A DNA stretch of 64,000 bases from the NCBI GenBank assembly GCA_021495925.1, contig JAKEKT010000029.1, positions 186,001 to 250,000 of the forward strand, in the 5' to 3' direction. How positions within the stretch are numbered: the stretch's first letter is position 1; each line of letters starts with the position of its first letter. Positions 56,068-64,000 of this stretch are shown here, piece after piece. The notes under the pieces were generated by a model. That model did no database searches and was not told the DNA's origin. It saw nothing but the letters and a program-made list of their open reading frames with translations. The stretch comes from Diplodia intermedia (Eukaryota > Ascomycota > Dothideomycetes > Botryosphaeriales > Botryosphaeriaceae). The position numbers and the translations under genes are program-made.

Positions 56068-57405
56068 ATGCCGGGGAAAACAATCTCGCCATACAAGCAG
56101 GTCCCAGTGACCAAGGCTGATCGTCAGTGACCACTTTCAGTTGCTGCCTATCCAAATACTGATTTACGCAGTCGATTGGGCTGAGCTCGTCACGCTCGAC
56201 CTCAGCCAATTCGACAAGCCGGGCGGCAAGGAAAAGCTCGCCGAGCAGCTCACCTATGCGGCGCAGCACGTTGGTTTCTTTTACGTCAAGAACTTCGGCA
56301 TTAGCCAAGAAGAGGTCGACAGGCAATTCGCGCTGGGCCGCGAGTTCTATGACCTGCCACTGGAGGAGAAGCTGAAGTACCACAACATCAAAGCTCTCGA
56401 GAGCGGAGAGTACAACGGATACAGGCCTGCTGGTCTGCGGAAGTGGGTGCTTCTCCATCAGTTTCTCCAGCGCTTACAAAAGCTAATCGAGGATCAGTCT
56501 TACGGAAGATGGCAGTGTCAAGGACAACATCCAGGTGTACAACATCCCCAAGTTCGATGGATTCCACACCCGCCAGCACCCGCCGGTCCTCTCAGACCAC
56601 ATCGACGAGATCGAGCAATTCAGCCGGGTAAGCTCCTATGACCTCCAATCCACCTCAGTGCTGACCAACTCGCACGCAGAAATGCCACGAGCTCGTCGTG
56701 AACAAGCTGCTGCGCCTATTCGCCATCATCCTCGAGCTGCCAGACGAGGAGCAGCTGGTGCGCGAGCACGTGTACGACGACAAGGGCGAGGACCACCTGC
56801 GGTACATGCACTACAAGGCACGCACGCCCGAGGAGAACCGGCGGATAGGCAGCCTCTTCTCGCCGGGGCACACCGACCTCGGCAGCATCACGCTGCTATT
56901 CCGGCAACCTGTCGCGGCGCTGCAGATCCTCAACAACCAGGGCCAGTGGAAGTGGGTCAAGCCGCAGGACGAGACCATCACCATCAACATCTGCGACGCC
57001 CTCAGCGCCATTACTGGCGGCTACTTGAAGAGCAGTGTTCATCGCGTGCACGCGCCGCCGGACGACCAGGCGCATGTTGACAGGCTGGGCGTGCTGTACT
57101 TTGCGCGGTAAGTGCTTGCGCATGTTTGGGAGAGACGGAACGGCGCTAATGGGGTGTGTAGACCGAACAACCATGTCGTCCTTGACCCGATCCAGAACAG
57201 CGGGCTGCTGAAGCGCCTGGGGCTGGAAGAGAATGAGTTCACCAAGCTTGGACAGCACCTGACGATGGAGGAGTGGGTGAAGGTTCGGCAGACGCAGCAA
57301 CAGCGCAGGACGCAGGCGCCGAAGATTAGCGAGGATGGAAAGTACGAGTACACGAAGAAGGACCTGGAGATCCTGCCGGGCCTGCATGCGAAGATCCACA
57401 ACTAG
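56068..57405 (+). CDS. 2-oxoglutarate/Fe(II)-dependent dioxygenase
   Basis: Exons are 56068-56122, 56172-56442, 56498-56627, 56680-57107 and 57162-57405, giving 375 residues. The third exon could start 6 nt earlier at a GAG acceptor. The N-terminal DIOX_N domain shows LTYAAQHVGFFYVKNFGISQ and LPLEEKLKYHNI. The jelly-roll core carries the metal triad His215 and Asp217 (PGHTDLGSITLL) and His272 (SSVHRVHAP), with Arg286 for 2-oxoglutarate. It belongs to the isopenicillin-N-synthase-like family that includes fungal gibberellin and flavonol-type oxidases. It likely hydroxylates or oxidises a small molecule; substrate is unknown. There is no biosynthetic cluster around it apart from the permease on the other side of the promoter. 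Confidence 0.92.
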
Positions 57406-57634
57406 ATATGTCAGTAGCTGTAAATTGAAGAGGACGAATTCATGATGCGGGAAGACTTTGCGGAAGACCTGTGACGCGTGATTGTCGGCGGAGAAGCTGC
57501 GGCGGACGCGTGGGTTCGGGCTGGTGGCCCGTGCGCACGGCAGCTTACGAGTACGTTGCATTAAGCCAAAGCTCCAGCGAAGCAACACCACGACGCTCCT
57601 CTCCGCCCAGCATCGCCCACGCAGAAGTCCGACC

Positions 57635-58615
57635 ATGCGTTTCTCGTTCCTGCCATCGCTGCTGCTCGTCGGAGCTAGCGCCGTCTCCGCTGCCTCGTCC
57701 TGGGGCTTTGAAGAGGCCACGCTGACCATCACCTCCAAGGGCTCAGGCGTCGGCAGCGGCCTGAAGGAGAAGTGCGCTCGCCTGAGATCCAGCCATTGAC
57801 CCGTCCCAGCCGCTAATCCAGCTCTCTGCAGGTTCAGCCCCAACTCTCCGATCGAGAAGCCCGTTGCGCTGGGCCCGTCGGACACGCTCAAGCTGCTCAT
57901 CACCACCCTCGACGGCAAGAAGGCTCAGCGTCCGCACCAGGCATTCCTGACCCTCACCGACCCCGCCACCGGTCTGCAGGACTCGTTTGCTCTGAGTGTC
58001 AAGGACAATGGCAAAGGCAAGATTGAGCTGGTACGTTCAAGCTCCCTCAGCAATGCATTCATCCGAACATTAACACCTCCCCACCAGACGCAGAAAGACC
58101 TCGCCGCCCAATTCCTCACCACCGAATCTCCGGTCAAGGCCTCGCTCATCATCGCCTCCTTCGGCTCTTCCACCCCCTACAACTCCGCCGTCTTCGACCT
58201 CGACGTCGCGCGCGACCCCAACACGCCGCTGGCGCTTCCCGAGCCGCCCGTGCGCTACGGCAAGAAGGACGAGATCCACCACATTTTCAAGGACGACCCG
58301 CAGAACCCGCCCAAGGTCATCACCCTCTTCTTCACCGCCGCCGTCGTCGCCGCCCTCCCCATCCTCTTCGGCGTCTGGGCCATGCTGGGCGCTAACGTCG
58401 CCCACGCCCCCAAGGCCTTCGGCGCCGCCCCCGTCTCGCACGGCCTCTTCTTCGGCTCCATCCTCGCCCTCGAGGGCATCTTCTTCCTCTACTACACCGC
58501 CTGGAACCTTTTCCAGACGCTGCCGGCCGCCGTCGCCGTCGGGCTCGTGGCCTACGTCAGTGGCAGCCGCGCGCTGTCCGAGGTCCAGGAGCGGAGGCTT
58601 GCTGGCCAGAGATAA
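57635..58615 (+). CDS. SWP1: oligosaccharyltransferase subunit ribophorin II / Swp1
   Basis: Exons are 57635-57771, 57832-58030 and 58088-58615, giving 287 residues. A cleavable signal peptide (MRFSFLPSLLLVGASAVSA) is followed by a luminal beta-rich domain (about 20-190; FEEATLTITSKG, FSPNSPIEKPVALGPSD, HQAFLTLTDPATGLQDSFA). Three membrane spans follow near 210-285 (VITLFFTAAVVAALPILFGV, GLFFGSILALEGIFFLYYTA, LPAAVAVGLVAYVSG). RYGKKDEIHHIFKDDPQNPP before the first span is a hallmark of Swp1/ribophorin II. It is part of the ER complex that transfers the glycan to Asn in N-glycosylation. The length matches fungal Swp1. Confidence 0.95.
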
Positions 58616-59096
58616 AGCTGGATATGGTCTGGCTGTATGCTTGGGAGTTGGCATTGCTGCATTTGAAGCGCTGACTTAGGTTACAAGTGTTGATGTTTGA
58701 AAAAAGATAGCGAGCAAAAAAGTCGGGATAGGATTTATATTTTAGAATCATACGGGTTGAATGAGCATCTTCTGTTGCAAACCAATGCTCTATTTTCGAG
58801 TAACACATGCGGGGACCTGCCCAAATATCATTTCCAGAGTCTTCGTCGACATTGACTTCATTCCACATATATCCGGATGACTACTCCAACTCCAGCCGTC
58901 AGACCAGCAAAGTACCACGCAGGATGCTCGATCAAAGTGCAAAAACGCCAACGACACCAGGCCGCAGCGCCGCAATCAGATGCACCACCATACGAAAGAA
59001 AAAAAGCACAAGGAAAAAAGAACATGCCCGTCTCTCTACCCACTCCACCACCACCACCACTTAAACAAGAAAAAAAAAAGAAAAGAAAAAGAAAAA
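58616..59096. other. intergenic, convergent 3' ends
   Basis: This region lies between the SWP1 stop (+) and the lysozyme-like stop (-). A-rich sequence near 59060-59096 is seen, and no gene. Confidence 0.6.
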
Positions 59097-59955
59097 TCAA
59101 CAACTCCCCCTGTTCACCCCATCCCACCCCACCAACCGATTCGCCACATCCACGACATAACTCGCCGTGCCCACGCCCCCGGTCCGCCGCAAATCGCCAT
59201 CGACAGGCACGCTCCCGGTATTGTACGCGCGCAGCGCCCGCCACGGCTCGCCGTAGACGCCCAGCCAGTACGCCAGCCCGGGCCCGCCCGCCGGCCACCG
59301 CCCGGCGACCCCCTGCACGCCGTCGCGCAGCATGCGCTCGACCGACGCCGCGGGTGTCGTCGCGTCGTACCCGGCAGACCCCGGCGCCGCTTGCATCACG
59401 CCGCAGTTGCCCGTCCCCGTGCACGGCGCGGCGAGGGCGCCGCCGGATTCTTGCAGGATCGTCGCGAGGATGAGGCGGGCGTCGACGGAGGAGGCGCGGG
59501 AGATGTCGATGATGGCGGTGTGGAGGAGGGTGGGGGCGGAGGAGGTCGTGTCGGCGTTGGCGGCGGCGATGCCGGGGGAGGCGGCGGTCCAGAGGGTGGC
59601 GAAGGGGAGCCAGGACGTGATGGGGGGGTAGGTGGAGCTGGTGAAGCATTGGTAGGCGGAGGTGCTGCCGCCGCTGCCGCTGCCGCTGGAGGATAGGGAG
59701 GTTTCGGCGATGGCGGTGGTGGTGGTGTCGTCGGCGGGTGAGTACCAGGCGAGCGCTGAGGGGTTGGTGACGATGGAGTTTTCGAAGTAGCCGGCGGCGG
59801 CGGCGCGGGGGGAGAGGGAGGTGGGGAGGGCGAGGGCGAGGGCGGCTGGTGTGGTGGTGGCCAGGAGGAGGAGGAGGGTGGTGAGGTGGATCTGTGATGG
59901 GATGGATGTGAGTATATGCCGAGTTTCCGAATCGGGAAGAGGGCTTTACCGTCAT
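59097..59955 (-). CDS. secreted lysozyme/transglycosylase-like protein
   Basis: Two predicted exons: a 6-nt first exon (59955-59950, coding Met-Thr) and 59891-59097, giving 266 residues. The intron starts GTAAAG and ends CATCACAG. The spliced start gives a clean signal peptide (MTIHLTTLLLLLATTTPAAL). The C-terminal domain shows DARLILATILQESGGALAAP with a candidate catalytic Glu150, GNCGVMQA, GVAGRWPAGGPGLAYWLGVY and RALRAYNTGSV. This is the E-S-G...N-x-G-x-M-Q...A-x-R-x-Y-N pattern of SLT/lysozyme-like domains. Cys in APCTGTGNC may form a disulphide. It is presumably secreted and may act on bacterial peptidoglycan or a similar polymer. A Ser/Thr/Gly-rich linker is at about 56-80. Confidence 0.82.
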
Positions 59956-60934
59956 CGTGAAAGCTCTAGGTCGTCTTTTTTGACCTGCAAGAGACGGATA
60001 GTGCGAGTAATGACAGTAGGAGGCTTGTCCAAGTGCAAGCCCGAAAAGAAAGGACAGCAGATGCGGAGACTTAAAAAGAAACTGATACCGATGAGAGGGA
60101 TGGAAAGGGAGTTTGAGAAGGTGCCAGCCCTCCTTTTTTGTATACGGGACTCAAGAGAGTTGGATACGGCATTTGAATCGCCGTTTGCAGGAGTTTTGAG
60201 AGAGAGAGAGGGACTAAATTTACGTGCAACGTTCGTGTTCGCCTACTTCTTCGCAGCAACTCTTGGAGTCTGACAGCTGCAGGGGGGTTTTCTTCACTAA
60301 CAAGGCACTACTACAGAACCGGCACCTCGTGCCCAATAACGGGCGTCGATAGGCGATGCGAAACGGCGCCTGCGTTTCGCAGTCTGAAAACGCAGTGGCA
60401 GGTTCTGAATCTAGGCCTGATGTCACCTTCCCCCGGGAGACGACACGGCGCTGCCTGTAGCATCCGTCCTCGCTTGGTGTACAAAATCCGGCTGCCGGCA
60501 TTTCTTACGTGGCTTGTCGAGTGGGGTGTGATACAAAGATGGCGTCCCCTTCGGAATGCGGCGCCGAGTTGGTGTTGGGGTCCAGAGTCAGGTTGTCCGG
60601 AGTCCGGACCAACGTCCTGCGCCTCAAAGCCAAGCGACCCCCCCAAAATAGGCGGTTGATCTCCGCCCCGCATCTTTCAGTGTGGAATCAACGGCGCAAG
60701 CGCTGGCCGGTGTGGTGCTTGGGTTGAACGAGGGGATGTGGGATGAAGTGAGGTTAAGAACATTCAACCATACGATCGACCGCAGAGGTGGCTAACCAGT
60801 CTGGGTTTGGTGCAACGTCGACACAACTGTTTGTTCAATGCCCGCCGCAGATTGGCATGGACCGCGAAGAAAGGGCGAGGTCTTACGCCGTAGACCGCAA
60901 TAATGATTCACATGTGATCTTTAGTACTCTCATA
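59956..60934. other. intergenic, no supported gene
   Basis: This is the upstream region of the lysozyme-like gene plus about 700 bp of sequence with short frames only. No gene is seen. Confidence 0.5.
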
Positions 60935-61169
60935 CAGCTCCTTCGCGCAGCCGATGGCTAGCGTGGATCTGTTTTTTACTCATGTCATGGGTAGTTGAAG
61001 CTATCATCCGGGCGAGAAAGTCGAATTAAAAACTCTATATACACGTCTAGACGATGGCTTTAACTACCTACGTATTATTCTTTCTTTTTTTCTCTAAGAA
61101 CGAGCTAAGGCATAGTTACGCCATGTTCTGCTATTCTTCGCGCTAGCCATCGGCTGCGAGAGGGGGCTG
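60935..61169. mobile_element. TA-flanked inverted-repeat MITE with nested palindrome
   Basis: A 235-bp element. The left end is CAGCTCCTTCGCGCAGCCGA then TGGCTAGCG (60935-60963) and the right end is its inverted copy (61141-61169) with a few mismatches. TA lies directly outside both ends (60933-60934 and 61170-61171), as for Tc1/mariner-type target duplications. The internal 176 bp has no coding frame and contains palindrome copy e. There is no transposase, so it is non-autonomous. Confidence 0.75.
60988..61073. repeat. palindromic MITE-like element, copy e (nested)
   Basis: The left arm is TGGGTAGTTGAAGCTATCAT then CCGGGCG; the right arm is CGTCTAGACGATGGCTTTAA then CTACCTACG. It is the most diverged copy of the 80-bp palindrome family and lies near the middle of the TA-flanked element, so it inserted after or moved with it. 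Confidence 0.6.
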
Positions 61170-61173
61170 TATG

Positions 61174-61962
61174 TTGCACGGATAAGCTGTCCAGCACGCC
61201 ACTTACACGACTGGAGACAGGATCCTCGAAACGCAGAAGAACGAGGTCGTCTTTGAAACATGTGACACCGTTGTTACGGTCCAGACTCTATGAAATGAAG
61301 AGGTGGGCCTGTTGACGATGCCGGCTTGTAAGTTCATCTTCGCTGGCGCAATGGAGAGCCGTTATATGGAGAACAACAAGGCTCCCATGATGATTTGGCC
61401 AGCGGTTGGTGAAATGCTTCATCGCGTCGACACAGGAAAACCAAGTTTCTTGCAGGAAAATCTTCTTCATTGCGGGTATGTACATAATCCTCGGACCGGT
61501 GCGACGGCAGCGATCCAAGGGATATCCTTCCAGAACTTGGTTCAGAGATGCCTTTTAGCGTCCGTTTTTGTAACAAGGTGGGTGTGCCGAACGCCGATAT
61601 CATGCTGCCTCCAATCCCACAGTCGAACCGCTTAAGCCCGGTGAAGGGAGAGTTTGAAAGCGAGAGAGAAGTCAGCTCATCGGGTACACGCTAGGCTTTC
61701 ATCATCTGCGCGGTCAGGTCAGCGTTCTGCGCAGTTTGCGGCGGGCGGGAAGCAGGAGGGCTCACTTGTTGTAAACTGGAAGGATACGAAGAAAGAGAAG
61801 AGGAGCGCGAGGCGGCGATGATTTTTGATGTTCTCGGCTGACTCAGAGTTGGCGCTAGCACCGACTAGGATGGCGCGCCAGAAAAGCATCCGACGAACTC
61901 ACAGCTACAGCTCCATCGCTCCACCGCCTTGAGCCATTGCCTTCACCCGGAGGACGTGCATC
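61174..61962. other. intergenic before the AspRS gene
   Basis: No gene is supported. Short open frames around 61300-61635 show no domain. Confidence 0.5.
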
Positions 61963-64000
61963 ATGTTGCTCTCTTGCTGCAGGAGACCTGCTTCGGGTAA
62001 CATCGCGGCATTGAGGTGCTCAGCCAAAATACCCGCATGTGCCGCATCTCGAGGCTTCGTGAACGCGCCACGACTATGCGCTACAACTTCCCTGCGGCGA
62101 GCAGGTCAGAAACCTTCGCCAGTTTGCCATTTCTCTTCTAGTGCAGCACTTCGCAACGACCTCCCTTTCCTGGAAAGCTATAAGCAATCCTGTAGGTCAA
62201 CGTCAGCTTTATTCTCTAAATTTGTCTAGTCTGATCCTTCCTTCAGTTCATTTTCCTCCGGCCACTTGTGAGATCAAGGAGCTTGCAAATGCCTCAATAG
62301 GAGAAACAGTCACTCTACACGGCTACCTAGGGCCCCGCGCCGACCTTTCGAAAAAGCTCTCCTTCGTCCCTCTGTTAAGCAAAGATCTCAGCCACAGTGT
62401 TCAGATTATCAGCACGCCACGGTCGTCCGAGGAATTGCACTCTCGCTTGAAGGCTCTGGGCGCACAAGATCCTGTCGCCATTACCGGCATTTTGAAGGAA
62501 CGTAAGCCCTCCCAGAGCGATGCTGGGGAGATCCAGAAAATTACCAACGTCGAGGTTGAACTCAAGGGGCTGTGTGTGCTCAACGAGTTCCCCAAGGAAG
62601 TGACGTTCCAAGAGGACACGAACATCCCACCTGAGCAACGTCATTTGCAAATTCGCCAGGATAAAGGTATCCGTGATGCACTGGCATTCAGGTCCAAGGC
62701 CGCCAACATCTGCAGAGATGAGCTGAGTAACAAGCATGATTTCCTGGAAATCGAGACGCCTTTGCTTTTCAAGTCCACGCCCGAGGGTGCAAGAGAGTTT
62801 CTGGTGCCGACTCGGACAAAGGGCCTTGCATATGCACTTCCCCAGAGCCCGCAGCAGTACAAGCAAATTCTGATGGCCAGTGGAATCCCAAAGTACTTCC
62901 AAATTGCTCGTTGCTTCCGAGATGAAGACCTCAGGGCAGACAGACAACCTGAATTCACCCAGGTCAGTGGACCTTGCTTCTGATCTGCTGACGTCTCTGC
63001 TGACAGTAAATAGCTCGATCTGGAAATGTCCTTTGCAGCTGGCGAAGACGTCCAAAATTGTATTGAGGACCTTGTGCGGAGACTGTGGGGTGAGCTCCTG
63101 GATGTGGAGCTGCCATCCGACTTCCCGCGAATGTCCTACAATGATGCCATGGCGAAGTATGGCTCCGACAAACCTGACATCCGCCTTGGGATGGAGGTGC
63201 GTAGTTCCCTGTTTCCCTTTAGCCTCATATACTCATCGTTTCAGATCTCGCAAATCGACTATCTCCTTCCAGCGGATCTGATCTCCAAAATCGGCCCTCT
63301 GACTGACCCTGCTGTCGATGTGATGAGGTTGCGCGTCTCAGACGATCCCTCGGAAACACGCAAATTCGTCAACGAGTTCATGGATTCCCCAGAAGCCGCC
63401 CCTTTCATCAACAACCCGGAAGGCCAGCCCGGAATCTTCATCTTCGACGCACGAAAGCCATTGCAAGGACTGCAGCCGTTCGGCTTCGAAGCAGCAGAGC
63501 GTCTCGAAGATATGTATCAACTTGAAGACGGCGACCTCATCGTCATCCAGGCCCGCAAGAACGTGCCTTTTTCAGGCGGCTCAACACCGATCGGAAACTT
63601 ACGATTGGCATTGAACAAAGCGGCGGTCGCCAAAGGTCTCGTTCCTGCACCGCAAGGCTTTGAGTTCCTCTGGATCACAGACTTTCCTCTTTTCTCGCCA
63701 AGCAGTGACACAGAGCCAGGACAAGGCGGCGCTGCTGGACTGTCGGCTACCCATCATCCTTTCACAGCGCCGAAGACGGCGGAAGATGTGGGCCTGCTTT
63801 CTACGGATCCGGCCAGAGTTCGCGCAGAGCACTACGACATTGTCGTCAATGGAGTGGAACTTGGCGGCGGTAGCAGACGTATTCACGATGCTCGGGTTCA
63901 GGAGTTCGTCATGCGTGACGTGCTGAAGATGAGTGAAGAGCGACTACAGGACTTCAGGCACCTGCTCGATGTTCTTCGAGCTGGATGTCCGCCACACGCC
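61963..64000 (+). CDS. MSD1: mitochondrial aspartyl-tRNA synthetase, 3' end outside window
   Basis: Exons are 61963-62191, 62247-62962, 63014-63196 and 63245 to the edge, giving 628 residues so far. An Arg/Ser/Cys-rich N-terminus without acidic residues in its first 60 residues fits a mitochondrial presequence. An OB-fold anticodon-binding domain follows (ASIGETVTLHGYLGPRADLS). Class II catalytic motifs are present: FLEIETPLLFKSTPEGAREF with LVPTR, motif 2 as [20 protein letters not shown], the bacterial-type insertion domain (about 400-560), FLWITDFPLFSPS and ELGGGSRRIHD. The gene charges mitochondrial tRNA(Asp). The bacterial-type insertion and the DRQPEFTQ sequence distinguish it from the cytosolic enzyme. 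Motif 3 should lie just beyond the right edge. Confidence 0.95.

Noticed and set aside
1..64000. CRISPR arrays, bacterial operons or prophage
   Set aside because: Nothing of the kind; the window is eukaryotic with introns in most genes.

Overview
The window is nuclear DNA of a filamentous ascomycete (Pezizomycotina). Genes carry short GT-AG introns of about 45-260 bp, CTNAC-like branch sites and high-GC coding sequence. The gene set is typically fungal: a Leptosphaeria-type proton-pumping rhodopsin, a caleosin, a DUF8004-like protein, a DUF2264 protein and a Dal5-type permease. A Dothideomycete is my best guess from the rhodopsin and the overall style; I could not test this. Exon coordinates were worked out by hand from splice signals and reading-frame continuity and should be treated as gene models.

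Layout. 1-471 (-) is the N-terminal part of a maleylacetate reductase-like enzyme. 1773-3050 (-) is a ZIP zinc transporter. 4924-5655 (-) is an unknown charged protein. 8407-9548 (+) is a microbial rhodopsin. 11759-12518 (+) is a small secreted Cys protein. 13425-14134 (+) is a three-repeat RPEL protein. 15637-16716 (+) is an SDR enzyme. 17550-19612 (-) is an MFS sugar/quinate-type transporter, divergent from a DUF2264 protein at 21101-23301 (+). 23877-25871 (-) is a coiled-coil protein, divergent from DNA polymerase kappa at 26416-28445 (+).

From about 29.9 to 52.8 kb the character changes. This stretch holds a tandem pair of Pol III-type SINE-like repeats (29.9-30.4 kb) and four predicted proteins with an RNase H fold (31.1, 37.0, 49.0 and 51.6 kb), each keeping the D-E-D-D tetrad. 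It also holds a frameshifted fifth RNase H relic (32.8-33.0 kb) and copies of a short palindromic element. Interspersed are a 912-residue His-rich protein, a DUF8004-like protein, a MARVEL-like membrane protein and a caleosin. No reverse transcriptase or other transposon gene accompanies the RNase H genes, so they look like a host-resident, locally expanded family. This cluster is the most interesting system in the window.

After it come a nine-exon Dal5-type permease (52559-54852, -) that overlaps the last RNase H reading frame tail-to-tail, a 2-oxoglutarate/Fe(II) oxygenase (56068-57405, +), the ribophorin II/Swp1 subunit of oligosaccharyltransferase (57635-58615, +) and a secreted lysozyme-like protein (59097-59955, -). 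Next are nested terminal-inverted-repeat elements (60.9-61.2 kb) and a mitochondrial aspartyl-tRNA synthetase that runs off the right edge (61963-64000, +).

The conserved genes do not form one pathway; this is ordinary fungal gene order with accessory DNA inserted. The repeat finds are five copies of an approximately 80-bp palindrome, one TA-flanked inverted-repeat element containing a palindrome copy, two SINE-like units and two degenerate tRNA-like sequences.
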